A stretch of DNA of 64,000 nt. It comes from Metarhizium brunneum (taxonomy: Eukaryota > Ascomycota > Sordariomycetes > Hypocreales > Clavicipitaceae). Position 1 is the first letter of the stretch. Every line of letters starts with the position of its first letter. The notes beneath the pieces were generated by a model. It was given only the letters and a program-made list of their open reading frames with translations, did no database searches and had not been told where the DNA came from. Of this stretch, positions 20,501 to 29,432 are shown in pieces. Made by a program: the position numbers and the translations under genes. The stretch is from contig NC_089426.1 in NCBI RefSeq assembly GCF_013426205.1, forward strand, positions 682,001 through 746,000. Direction: 5' to 3'.

Positions 20501-20834
20501 TAACCCATCCCCGTCGAAACCTTTGACATTCAGACACATCTCTCCAACCAACCCCATGAGCGTCGGACATGACAATATCGTTGAGATATTGGGTCATGCG
20601 ATGCATCATATCCTAGCCAACCCGACCAAGTTTGGTCTTCCCCTAGCATAACAAGCTTTGTAAATAGCTTCGTTACACATGGATCATCATATCATTACCC
20701 GCGAAAGGAGATACCTCGTGGCCGTTATCAGAGAAACGAAATCGATGGTGCCCTGGTATAGCTCCGTAGGTCATTTTCTGCCCCCTTTCCGTTCAAGTTT
20801 GGGTCTCGATTTGCAGGCACCCTTCGTATTGGGG
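17580..20834. other. 3.3-kb gap without supported genes
   Basis: This is the upstream region of the purine permease and the downstream region of the Pro-rich protein. Open frames up to 185 codons exist (for example 18116-18673 plus and 19729-20067 plus), but they lack a proper ATG or any domain, and frames on both strands are similar in length. A GGCCGGCC string lies at about 17979. I see no RNA gene and no repeat ends. Confidence 0.45.
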
Positions 20835-21437
20835 CTAATATGAACCAGAATTGGCATTTACAATATTGTAGCTAACCCCGCCGTCGGTATCAGTGCATAC
20901 GGTAGTATCGCAGTCGTTATCACTGGCATCGAGAGTCGGAGGCCCGCGATTCGGATTGATCGAAACCACAGAGACTCTTTGGCGAAGATCCTCGTTTGGT
21001 GCATGGTCATGGTGAGGATTTCGACCATGGGTGGCGGGATTTGTAGATGCCATACTCGAAGTACTGTCTCGAGATCTTGGGCGTGTTTCCCGGATCGTTG
21101 GACCGCCAGGGGAAATAACGTGGACCATTGTCCTGTAACTTGGACCATGGGAGACGAAGAAAATTTCATCATTGATATTTGGGTCCCCTGGAGGTCCTTC
21201 TGAACCTGGAAGGAGGTGTCCCGTAACAGTAATTTCCGCAGGTCGTCTTTCCATAATCGGCACCCGGGTAGGCGTGGATGCGTTGGCTACATTTGGAAGG
21301 CGGATAGGATAAGGACGATGGTGAGGGTAAGACGCCTGAGGTGAGCCCGGAAGATGATGTGCTGTCGGATAATGCGCCGGCTCCTGCGAGGTTGGAAGGG
21401 AAGCAGTCCCTCCGGAATAGGCCATTTGCGCAGGCAT
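20835..21437 (-). CDS. Pro/Ser-rich hypothetical protein, start disturbed by a C9 tract
   Basis: A 200-residue frame runs from ATG 21437 (MPAQMAYSGG) to 20835. It is rich in Pro, His, Ser and Thr (PHHRPYPIRLPNVANAST..., HGRNPHHDHAPNED) and has no recognised domain. On the plus strand nine Gs follow at 21438-21446 (nine Cs on the coding strand). If that tract were eight, the frame would join another ATG at 21471 (MPEHQNRHTPP). A TATA box at about 21630 lies at the distance expected for a leader starting near 21600. Either the upstream part is leader, or the homopolymer is a sequencing error or natural frameshift. Function unknown. Confidence 0.45.
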   Translation of the reverse strand: MPAQMAYSGGTASLPTSQEPAHYPTAHHLPGSPQASYPHHRPYPIRLPNVANASTPTRVPIMERRPAEITVTGHLLPGSEGPPGDPNINDEIFFVSHGPSYRTMVHVISPGGPTIRETRPRSRDSTSSMASTNPATHGRNPHHDHAPNEDLRQRVSVVSINPNRGPPTLDASDNDCDTTVCTDTDGGVSYNIVNANSGSY

Positions 21438-21626
21438 GGGGGGGGGTGTGCCGATTCTGGTGCTCCGGCATTTCGGTGTCGGGAGATTGTCCCCTGGTGA
21501 CAGCGTCGAGATGAGCCAGGCGCGAATGGATTCGAGGAAAAAAGGAAGTAGATGTAGTCCGGTAGAAGAGTGTTGTTGATGTAGGAAGCAAGTAGATTCC
21601 TCTATGAAATGCAGGACCAAGGCGGC

Positions 21627-21635
21627 AAATATATA
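21627..21635 (-). promoter_or_regulatory. TATA box of the Pro-rich protein gene
   Basis: The minus strand reads TATATATTT, 160-200 bp before the two candidate ATGs of the Pro-rich gene. Confidence 0.45.
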
Positions 21636-22910
21636 GCCGTCAGCGAGACTTTTTTATCCATATTATGAGGTGAACAAGCAACAAGCTTGCGTCGACATGT
21701 CCCGGATCCAACGCCTGTTCTCTGTCAATATTTGATATATGTGTCCGGCAGGCTTGGTTGGTGTACCATTATTAGACACGTTTTTCTTGGTGTCCTGCAG
21801 GGCGAAGCCATCGGAAAACATGACAAAATGACAAAATATCTGGATACGCCCGTGTTTTCTGAGTGTTCTGCATCTCTCCATGCAGCGAGGCCTGGACTTA
21901 ATGCCATGGCAGCACTCTAAAACAGGACCTGCAACGAACAGAACCCAGTGGTGTATCCATCTCGGCCCGATGGCTCTTTGTCCCTACAGTTCAGTCCTGT
22001 GTTTGAATGGGAAACCCTAACTCATGTCCGGCATGGTTCGTGCCGAAAAATGATGGGTAAAAAAGCCTGCAGGGCATCTGAAACGCGGCAGTGCCTCTGC
22101 AGAGTCGATCTGGTGTTTATTTCAACGGTGTGCATGTTGCTTTGTGAATGTCGAGGCAATGAAATCTAACTGCATCTGTCACCTGGAAAGGAATTCCGGA
22201 CACGCAGAAAACAAGCCGTCCACTGTTTGTGTTGGGAGAAGCTATGATGTGGCTGTGTAGAAATGAGTGCCATGTCATGGTTATTATTAGGCTTTGGCGA
22301 AACAAAAGTTGAGATATGATGAGTACATTGCTCTTGTCATGATGAAGCTGTACCAGACAGAGGAGGGCTGGTGGTTCATCTGTGGTCCAAGGTGACCAGA
22401 CTGTGATAGGCTACAGATTACATCGCACGGAGCTGTCGGTGTCTGGATCCAGTCTGGAAGGGAAAATACCTACCCTAAGGTAGGCAAGGCAGGCACTCGT
22501 AGGCACCGATGGGACGATGCCGACATCTTGACCACTGGGGATCCCGTTTCCAGCCACAGCGGGACTGCAAATGATCAACAAGTCTGGTCCGAAAGACCCT
22601 GACACGGGAGCTGCCGAATGGACTCTTCAAATGTACAAAACCTTGCTCGTGTGCCTCGGTGAGTGGTGCCATCGATGGCCGGCCTGGTGGCAACATCTTG
22701 GCGATTCGACAAATGTCCACTTCGGACAGCGCGACCATTCAAGTTGGCAGGAGACGCAGCTCGGGCCGGCCTTCTTTCGTCTGGCAGGGCAGAAAGTCGG
22801 GGCATGGTGGCCGTGCAAGCAGGGACTGTCCCTCGGTGCATGTTGGGGGCGCGTTGTGCCATTCGTCGACATTGTGTTCAATAAATTTGGAATGCAACAT
22901 TTGAAATGTG

Positions 22911-22938
22911 CAGATGCCCAGATGCCCAGATGCCCAGA
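22911..22938. repeat. 8-bp tandem repeat
   Basis: CAGATGCC is repeated three times head to tail, followed by CAGA. It lies just upstream of a CRE palindrome. Confidence 0.8.
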
Positions 22939-22949
22939 CGTCTGGTCCT

Positions 22950-22957
22950 TGACGTCA
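22950..22957. promoter_or_regulatory. CRE palindrome TGACGTCA (distal)
   Basis: A perfect TGACGTCA, the binding site of fungal Atf1/CREB-type bZIP regulators, sits 627 bp upstream of the Arg/Pro-rich gene, with ATTGG a few bases downstream. Confidence 0.6.
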
Positions 22958-23075
22958 GATGATTGGGGCGCCCGCGTCGCCCCCCCAGGCCCAGCAATCT
23001 TGGGGCCCGTCCGGCGTCACGACCCGCTGTTGCGCGGCATGACACGCTGTAAGCCACACCGCTCATTGGCTCCCG

Positions 23076-23083
23076 TGACGTCA
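23076..23083. promoter_or_regulatory. CRE palindrome TGACGTCA (proximal)
   Basis: The second perfect copy lies 126 bp from the first, again next to an ATTGG (about 23065). The paired arrangement favours function over chance. Confidence 0.6.
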
Positions 23084-23451
23084 GGCGGCCTCTCGCCCCT
23101 TGGGGCTCCTGCGGATGCCAAACCTGCACCCGTCGACATGTGGGAGCACTTGATCATCAACCGGTCAATCATGCCACAGACATCAAACAGCCGACACAGG
23201 CTGACAGGCAACACAGGCTCCCTCCTTGCCTCCCTCCTCAGCCCCCGGCCGATTCCCATTTGCGCAACCCCCGATCGCGTCTGACACCAGACCTCTCTGC
23301 GTTCTCGACCGACAAAAGTGTGGCATGTGGTGCCTGGCCGTGTCTCGCCCATTCAGCCACTTGCGGTGTGGATCGCATTGATGATCTCCGCCGCCGCCGT
23401 TGTTGATCGGCGGTTTGAGCCGTGACTCTGGAACGGGACCTCCACGTCCTT

Positions 23452-23457
23452 TATATA
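23452..23457 (+). promoter_or_regulatory. TATA box of the Arg/Pro-rich gene
   Basis: TATATA in CTTTATATACC lies about 130 bp before ATG 23584 and is followed by a pyrimidine-rich leader. Confidence 0.5.
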
Positions 23458-23583
23458 CCTTCCTCGCCGTTTTACCCACCTGGCCAGCACAGTTGCTTTT
23501 TTGTTTGTTTTTTCGATATTCGTCTTTGAGCGTCCTTTTCTAAGCAGTTACGCACATCTTGTTGCGAACCAATCTCACCACAC

Positions 23584-24498
23584 ATGATGGCGTATCCCCA
23601 CCGTGACCGCTACGATGACGGATACTATCCCCCTCCGTCAGATGATCGATTTGCTGGCCCTCCGCCCCGACGACACAAATCCGAGCGACACCGCCGTCGC
23701 AGTCCCGACGGTATCCCATATGGCGAAGACGCGTACCCCCCGCGGCGGGGCTATTCTCGCAGGGAACCCCCCGGGCCAAGAGGCATGACACAACCCGGCA
23801 GCAGCGGGCGGCGTCCAAGAAGCCCTCCACCGTATTATCCTCCGGAGCCGGCCCCTCGTGAGCCTCGCAAAGATTCACGGCGGGAACCGCGTCCCTCTCG
23901 ACCGGAGCGAGATGTGCCGCGGAGCTACGACCGCAACTACCCACCGGCGCGGGACTACGCCAGCCCTCGGGATCAACCACGCCGCCCACATCGCGAGGAG
24001 CCCGAATATCGCCCTCGACGAGACAGGGCATCGCCGCCACCAGAGTACAGATCCCGCCCCCGCGAAGGCCGCTCTTACAAGTCCCGACCCGTTTCGCCAG
24101 AACCAATATCCCGACCTCGAGAGTTCCCTGCCCCCAAATACGGCGGCGGCGACGACGGCAAACGCCCCCATCGGGCGCGATCTCACGAGCGTTCTCATAA
24201 ACGGGACGTGAGTCCTGCGCGTGGTCGTGACCGCGCCTTCCCTCCCACGAGCAAACCCCCTTCGTCCTCGCGACGCAAGTCCGCGCCTGCGCCGACGGCG
24301 GACAAGGCCAAGAAACAGGCTTGGTGGCAGAATCCCCTCGTCCAGGCGGGTGCGCGGACGGCGTTTGCTGCTGGAGCGCAGGCCGCGATGCAGAATCGCA
24401 ACGACCCCAATCCGTGGCTGGGGTCCAAGGGTGCCAAAGTTGCGACGGCTGCCCTGGGCGCTGCGTTGATGGATGGCTTTGGCAAGAAGAAGGACTGA
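23584..24498 (+). CDS. Arg/Pro/Tyr-rich low-complexity protein with conserved C-terminal segment
   Basis: This single exon encodes 304 residues; two adjacent ATGs open the frame (MMAYPHRDRYDDGYYPPP). Residues 1-240 are disordered in character: RRHKSERHRRRSPDG, REPRKDSRREPRPSRPERD, and RS, RP and YPP repeats resembling SR-type or RNA-associated proteins. The last about 60 residues are ordered: AKKQAWWQNPLVQAGARTAFAAGAQAAMQNRNDPNPWLGSKGAKVATAALGAALMDGF, with Ala/Gly-rich small-residue helices. This bipartite build occurs in conserved ascomycete hypothetical proteins. Two CRE sites upstream suggest stress or cAMP-linked control. RNA binding or a nuclear role is possible but unproven. Confidence 0.7.
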   Translation: MMAYPHRDRYDDGYYPPPSDDRFAGPPPRRHKSERHRRRSPDGIPYGEDAYPPRRGYSRREPPGPRGMTQPGSSGRRPRSPPPYYPPEPAPREPRKDSRREPRPSRPERDVPRSYDRNYPPARDYASPRDQPRRPHREEPEYRPRRDRASPPPEYRSRPREGRSYKSRPVSPEPISRPREFPAPKYGGGDDGKRPHRARSHERSHKRDVSPARGRDRAFPPTSKPPSSSRRKSAPAPTADKAKKQAWWQNPLVQAGARTAFAAGAQAAMQNRNDPNPWLGSKGAKVATAALGAALMDGFGKKKD

Positions 24499-25240
24499 TG
24501 GAATGACTTTATGAATGGCCATGAAATTGAAGTAGTTAGCGAAAGAATGTATTTTGGACTTGTTTAGTGTTGGAATTGACTTGGGCTATTTGCTACGGAT
24601 GCCATCTTGGATGTGATATACCGCTGTTGGACTGCTTGGATTTGTTGGGCAATGCGTATCCCCGATCAATCAGTACATCTCCTCAATAGACATTAGATTT
24701 GGTATCTCTCAGGACGATGAATGCAACTGGCCCTGGCTGCGATCCGGTCGGAATCTAACGCAAAGGATGTAAGCCTAGAAAGCGCCGTCTCCCAAACATG
24801 TCAACATAAAGTACCTAGGTACTTCAATGTTAGCAGTCTCGCATGGCTGGAAGGGGTACTGCGCCCCAGTGCTGCTACGACTTGCGTGTTAAATACATCG
24901 CTTTGCATATATCGCAATAAACCTATAGCAATGCAATCTGACAGAGCAGTAGACGTCTCTTACCAGAAGCTCGACCCAGATTCAACTACACAATGCTGTA
25001 CTCGTCGCCTTGAAAACGACAGCAAGTTTCACGGCTATTCGCGCATTTAGACATGCCCCCGAGCTCGATATGCTGCAGGCAATACATCCAAAGCTGGAAT
25101 TCGCAACAAAGTCACCGCCATCTTACCCAATTCGTTACCAACAACCGATATCATGCTAGACCCATCATCCATACTATAATCTGTTCGTATCAGCTTATTC
25201 ATTTGATGCATTATATTCAACCTCTAGTAAATCCCACCCA
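24499..25240. other. Convergent gap
   Basis: The 3' regions of the Arg/Pro-rich gene and the maltase gene meet here. I see no gene or structured element. Confidence 0.5.
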
Positions 25241-27034
25241 TCAGATCCCCACGAGAAATACTTGTCCCTCAAAAGGTGACAAAATCCCCCCCCTGCTCTT
25301 TCCGCCATGCGTCGACATGACCAGCACAAAATTCACATCCCGCACACCGAGCTCCTCCGCGCTCGGCATCTCCACCCTCTTCTCGTCGGCAGTAAAGTTC
25401 AAGACGACAACGGCCTTGCCACCCCCCCGCGAATGCTCCTTCACAAACAGAAACAAGTCCTTGTCCTGGGGTCGCAAATCCCTAAAGTCGCCGTAAACAA
25501 GCAAGTCAGCGTGCTCCCTTCTGAAACGCAGCACCTTGCGCCAGAACCCAAGCACGCTCTCCGGGTCATCCAGCTGCGACGCGACGTTGATCTCGCCAGC
25601 CAGCGGGTGCGGCTTCATCCACGGCTCCTCGACGGGCAGCCCTGCTTTCTCGGCGGCTTCCGAGAAGCCCCCGAACTTGGCTCTGCCGTCCCACGCCATG
25701 GGGACGCGCGCGTGGTCGCGCGCCAGGTGCTGCAGGGCGGAAAACGCCCTGTCCAGTTGCGCCTCGTTGTCGGCGCCGTGGAGCTCCTCGGTCATCTTGA
25801 CAAAGAGGCGGCTGTCAATGTCGAGATAGTTCTCCAGCGGGTACGTGTCCCTGGGGACGTTGACGCAGCCGATTTCTTGGCCCTGGTAGACGTATTGCGT
25901 GCCGCTTAGGCACGACTCCATGAGGGCGAGCATCTTGGCCCCTTGCACGCGGTACTCGGGCCTGTCGTCGGCGAAGCGGGACACGGACCGCGCTTGGTCG
26001 TGGTTCTCGAGGAAGACGGTCGTCCAGCCGTCGGAGCCGTGGATGAGGCCTTGGGTCCGCGACACTGCGGCCTTGAAGTCGGGCAGGGTGTAGTTCTTGG
26101 GCGTGGTTTCGTACTTGTGCGTCTTTCCGAAGCCGGTGTCGACCACGTCGAACTGGAACACCATGTCGAGCTGCTTCTCCTTGGCGCTGACGTACTTGAG
26201 CACCTTTGCCATGTCGGGCGTGTTGGGGAGCTCGCCGACGGTGATGGCGCCGTACCGGGCGAGAATGACATTCATCTCTGAGAGGAACTCGTGCATCCGG
26301 GGCCCGTTGCAGTACAAGAGCCCGGCGGGCTGGAAGGGGGCCTTGGGATCCACGACGGGTGCGTCTTGCAGGCCGTCCGGCTTGCTGTACATGTTGACGG
26401 TGTCGACGCGGAAGCCGTCGACGCCGCGGTCTAGCCAGAACTCCATGGCCGATTTGTAAATGGCCTCTCGGGCGACGGGGTTCTCCCAGTTCAAGTCGGG
26501 CTGCTCCGTGGCAAACAGGTGCAGATAATACTCGCCCGTCTGCTCATCCCACTGCCAGGCACTACCGCCGCCAAAGTTGCATCGCCAGTTGTTTGGAGGG
26601 AGTCTCTCCCCAGTGGGTGAATATTTGGCGGGTCTCCAGATGTACCAATCTCTCTTGGGGCTGTCCCTGCCTGCGCGAGACTCCCTGAACCAGGCATGTT
26701 GGTCCGAGGTGTGGTTGATGACGAGGTCGAGCATGATTCGCATGCCACGGGCATGGGTCTCGCGGATGAGGACTTCCATGTCTTGAACAGTGCCATAGGG
26801 CCTGTAGACATCTTCGTAGTTGGAAATGTCGTAGCCCATGTCGACCTGCGGACTGTCATACATGGGACAGATCCAAATCACGTTGACGCCCAGACTGGCT
26901 ATGTAGTCCAGCTTGGAGGTGATGCCGGGCAAGTCGCCGATGCCATCGCCGTTAGAGTCGCAGAAGGAGGCTGGGTAGATTTGGTAGATGACGGCCTCTT
27001 TCCACCATTTCTTCTCGCGGGAGATGACGGTCAT
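25241..27034 (-). CDS. GH13 alpha-glucosidase (maltase type), cytosolic
   Basis: The product has 597 residues, starting at ATG 27034 (MTVISREKKWWKEAVIYQIYPASF). The frame extends 15 codons upstream without ATG. There is no signal peptide, so it should act in the cytosol on imported sugar. GH13 regions are complete: DLVINHTS (103-110), GFRVDTVNM with nucleophile D211, TVGELPN with acid/base E268, and FLENHDQAR with D346. The residue after the nucleophile is Thr, as in yeast maltases, whereas isomaltases carry Val there, so alpha-1,4 bonds are the likelier target. The length is typical of the family and the gene is intronless. It is divergent to a maltose-type permease 2.4 kb away, an arrangement known from fungal MAL loci. 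Confidence 0.92.
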   Translation of the reverse strand: MTVISREKKWWKEAVIYQIYPASFCDSNGDGIGDLPGITSKLDYIASLGVNVIWICPMYDSPQVDMGYDISNYEDVYRPYGTVQDMEVLIRETHARGMRIMLDLVINHTSDQHAWFRESRAGRDSPKRDWYIWRPAKYSPTGERLPPNNWRCNFGGGSAWQWDEQTGEYYLHLFATEQPDLNWENPVAREAIYKSAMEFWLDRGVDGFRVDTVNMYSKPDGLQDAPVVDPKAPFQPAGLLYCNGPRMHEFLSEMNVILARYGAITVGELPNTPDMAKVLKYVSAKEKQLDMVFQFDVVDTGFGKTHKYETTPKNYTLPDFKAAVSRTQGLIHGSDGWTTVFLENHDQARSVSRFADDRPEYRVQGAKMLALMESCLSGTQYVYQGQEIGCVNVPRDTYPLENYLDIDSRLFVKMTEELHGADNEAQLDRAFSALQHLARDHARVPMAWDGRAKFGGFSEAAEKAGLPVEEPWMKPHPLAGEINVASQLDDPESVLGFWRKVLRFRREHADLLVYGDFRDLRPQDKDLFLFVKEHSRGGGKAVVVLNFTADEKRVEMPSAEELGVRDVNFVLVMSTHGGKSRGGILSPFEGQVFLVGI

Positions 27035-27415
27035 AATGGCTGTGAGACTGACAAGACGCAGAAATGCAAAGAGTCGCAAGGTAAGAGTCTGGGTTATCGC
27101 TCTATTCTAGTACAAAGAGTCTCCTGCAAATTGGAATAAACAAACAGGGCGTAAATGACACAAAAAGATGAGAAGGGGGGAGAAAGTTGGGGACTGGGGA
27201 CAGGACAGAGGCAGTTTCCTCTTAAATCCTCAGGCATCGTGAATATGCCACGTGGGGAAGAGGACACGTCGGTGTAGAAGGGAGCGAACTCGAGAGATAC
27301 GGGTTCACGGATGACCAACCGCCGGAGCCAATTCTTCAAGAATGACCACCGCGGCCCAACCACAGCAAAACCAAGAGCGGAAGTATGATTCTCGTCATGG
27401 GCACAATACTGCTTT

Positions 27416-27426
27416 GTCGGTCCGAC
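27416..27426. promoter_or_regulatory. Palindrome GTCGGTCCGAC, copy 1
   Basis: Inverted CGG triplets separated by one base, in the wider context TTGTCGGTCCGACG. It lies about 380 bp from the maltase start. Confidence 0.55.
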
Positions 27427-27675
27427 GGTTTGGAGCATTCATGCGGGGAAATCTGGGGTAAGTGTCACAGTGACACTGCCGTCGCGACGGTCGCTTTGTG
27501 TGATCTGAGAAATTGCCAGAATTGGTAATGCCAGACGACGCTTTATGGATACATGGGATATAGTAGTTGGAGAGTCACATAACTTGTCCAATATCACGGA
27601 GTAGCGCGAGATGGCTATGCCACGCAGCCAAGGGGAGCCGGCGGGGCTACAACGGATAGATGTCACCGACATGTT

Positions 27676-27686
27676 GTCGGTCCGAC
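27676..27686. promoter_or_regulatory. Palindrome GTCGGTCCGAC, copy 2
   Basis: The core is identical to copy 1, again inside TTGTCGGTCCGACG, 260 bp further from the maltase. Confidence 0.55.
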
Positions 27687-28468
27687 GCGACCAACGGCAC
27701 CATTGGTCTGTTGTCGGCCCGGCATCGATGGCTTTCGCTTCCTGCGCCATGCGGGTCTTCTCGAAGCTCAGGGCGGAAGAAACTTCCTTTCCAACTCGGC
27801 CCGGCCATGCAGCCACGAAAACATAAAGCCATGCAGGTGGCTCACTCTGCTGGTGCTAGCGAGTGCCGTGCCATCCAAGTCTTTAGCCGTTCAACATCAA
27901 AGAGTCACGCTAGGAGCGGCGTGAAACTGCCATGGTTGGGCATGGCGTACATCAAGCAACCGGCACGGGAGGTCTGTTTTGTGATTCGATACCTGAACCA
28001 ACCATGTATTTGGCGATCTCACCAAGATCTCAGGGACCAGGAAAGATTCTGGTGCTGGTGAGTGCGCCAGCCGCATTCTTTGGCCGAGAGAACCGCCGTG
28101 AACGACATCAGCCAAGGTGCGTTGCGTTTCTATTCACAGTCCTGGAGAGGCTCCAAAGCCGTTTTGACGAGTCAGTTGGTATCTATGGAATTCCTTCGAG
28201 CTAATTCGACTATTGATAGGACAACGTCCTTACAGGCCAAGACTTTTGGGCAAGCGCTTTGCTTCGGTATGGAATGGCGACTCGATTGCTTTGAATAAAT
28301 CGGATGACGGATGGAGTCGGCGGACAAACAACTCGGACCACTTGAGAAACGCAAATACCGTATTAGGATATAATCCTACCGGCGTGGACGCAATGCCCCA
28401 TCGTCACCTCCTTTCGGCGCGATCCAACGCCAAGCCAATCCGAAAACAAAAAATCCCCCCGTGACCTT

Positions 28469-28479
28469 GTCGGACCGAC
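28469..28479. promoter_or_regulatory. Palindrome GTCGGACCGAC, copy 3
   Basis: Same 14-mer with A in place of T at the centre (TTGTCGGACCGACG), about 960 bp before the permease ATG. CGG inverted repeats are the usual target of Zn2Cys6 regulators. Confidence 0.55.
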
Positions 28480-29196
28480 GACAAAGGGGAACGATTTCTC
28501 ACAACTAGGATCACCGGCCTAATGGCAAGACGGCAAGCTTAATTCTCCAGATCCACCAAATTGAAATGGCATCCCCATGGGGAGGTCAAATCCGGGGATG
28601 CAGAAGGTGACCTCACCTCACATGGAATTGGAATCAACATTTCGTGATGGCCGATGTTCCGGCCCCAACATTGTTTGTACGACCAAAATGTTGTGGATCC
28701 CCATCCAGGGGGGCCAGACATGGTCGCCTGATCACCTTGTCCGGAGAAGCGGGCTGTTTATGTACATCCAACAAGCCTCAACTGTTCAATTGAGCCAATG
28801 GCTACAATTTTCTGCAGCCAGCCCGAGGAGAAAATCTTTCGAAGTGGTTGGGTCGGCAGTTGACGTCTTGTGGATGGTGATTGTAGCACGGCAGCTCGAC
28901 GACATCATCTCAACAGCCACGACCACCACCACCTGCGGTTTCAACAAAGTCAATGGCACGTGTGCCATATGGAGCCTGGCTTGTCATTGGGGACAGCATC
29001 GGCTAGCCCGCCACAACTCTCGCCCTTGGCCCGGTCCAGGGGTGTGTATGGGTCCAGGTGGCTTCACACTAGTCACAAGGAGCGAAGGAGCCGGCTTTTG
29101 TCTGGGGTCTCGACTCTGTTGTGAAATGGACCTGCCAGCAAAAAACCACTCGATTCCATTTACAATTCAACTTCTTTCGTCTTCAAGCGTCATGGA

Positions 29197-29204
29197 CTAT
29201 AAAG
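29197..29204 (+). promoter_or_regulatory. TATA box of the MFS permease
   Basis: CTATAAAG lies 229 bp upstream of ATG 29433; the leader between contains T-rich and C-rich runs. Confidence 0.4.
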
Positions 29205-29432
29205 GGAGGCCGGTCTGTCGTCGGCTTATCAGTAGATGGATTCGTGAGGCATCGGATCATGGCCGCCCAACTCCTTTACTCCTAAGCTCTTCTTGGCTCT
29301 CGGATACCAGGCTCATTTTTTTTTGATCCCCCCCAACCCAATATACCAATTATACACGTTATCCAAGGGGACATTTGCCTCGTCAATTGATACCACTAGT
29401 TGGAAAATTGACTCGAAGCACAACACTCCAAC

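Larger units (their letters stand above)
21438..23583. other. Divergent gap upstream of the Pro-rich and Arg/Pro-rich genes
   Basis: This 2.1-kb stretch has no convincing gene. It contains two perfect CRE palindromes, ATTGG (CCAAT) boxes, a short 8-bp tandem repeat and a TATA box near its right end, so it looks regulatory. Confidence 0.5.
27035..29432. promoter_or_regulatory. Shared promoter gap of maltase and permease
   Basis: This 2.4-kb divergent region has no supported gene. It holds three copies of a palindromic 14-mer (listed separately), a GTGGGG string of CreA type near 27250, and a TATA box for the permease at 29197-29204. Confidence 0.55.

Noticed and set aside
22571..23284. 237-codon plus-strand frame with ATG
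   Set aside because: It crosses the 8-bp repeat and both CRE palindromes, has no domain, odd composition (many Trp/Cys/Met), and equally long frames on the other strand.
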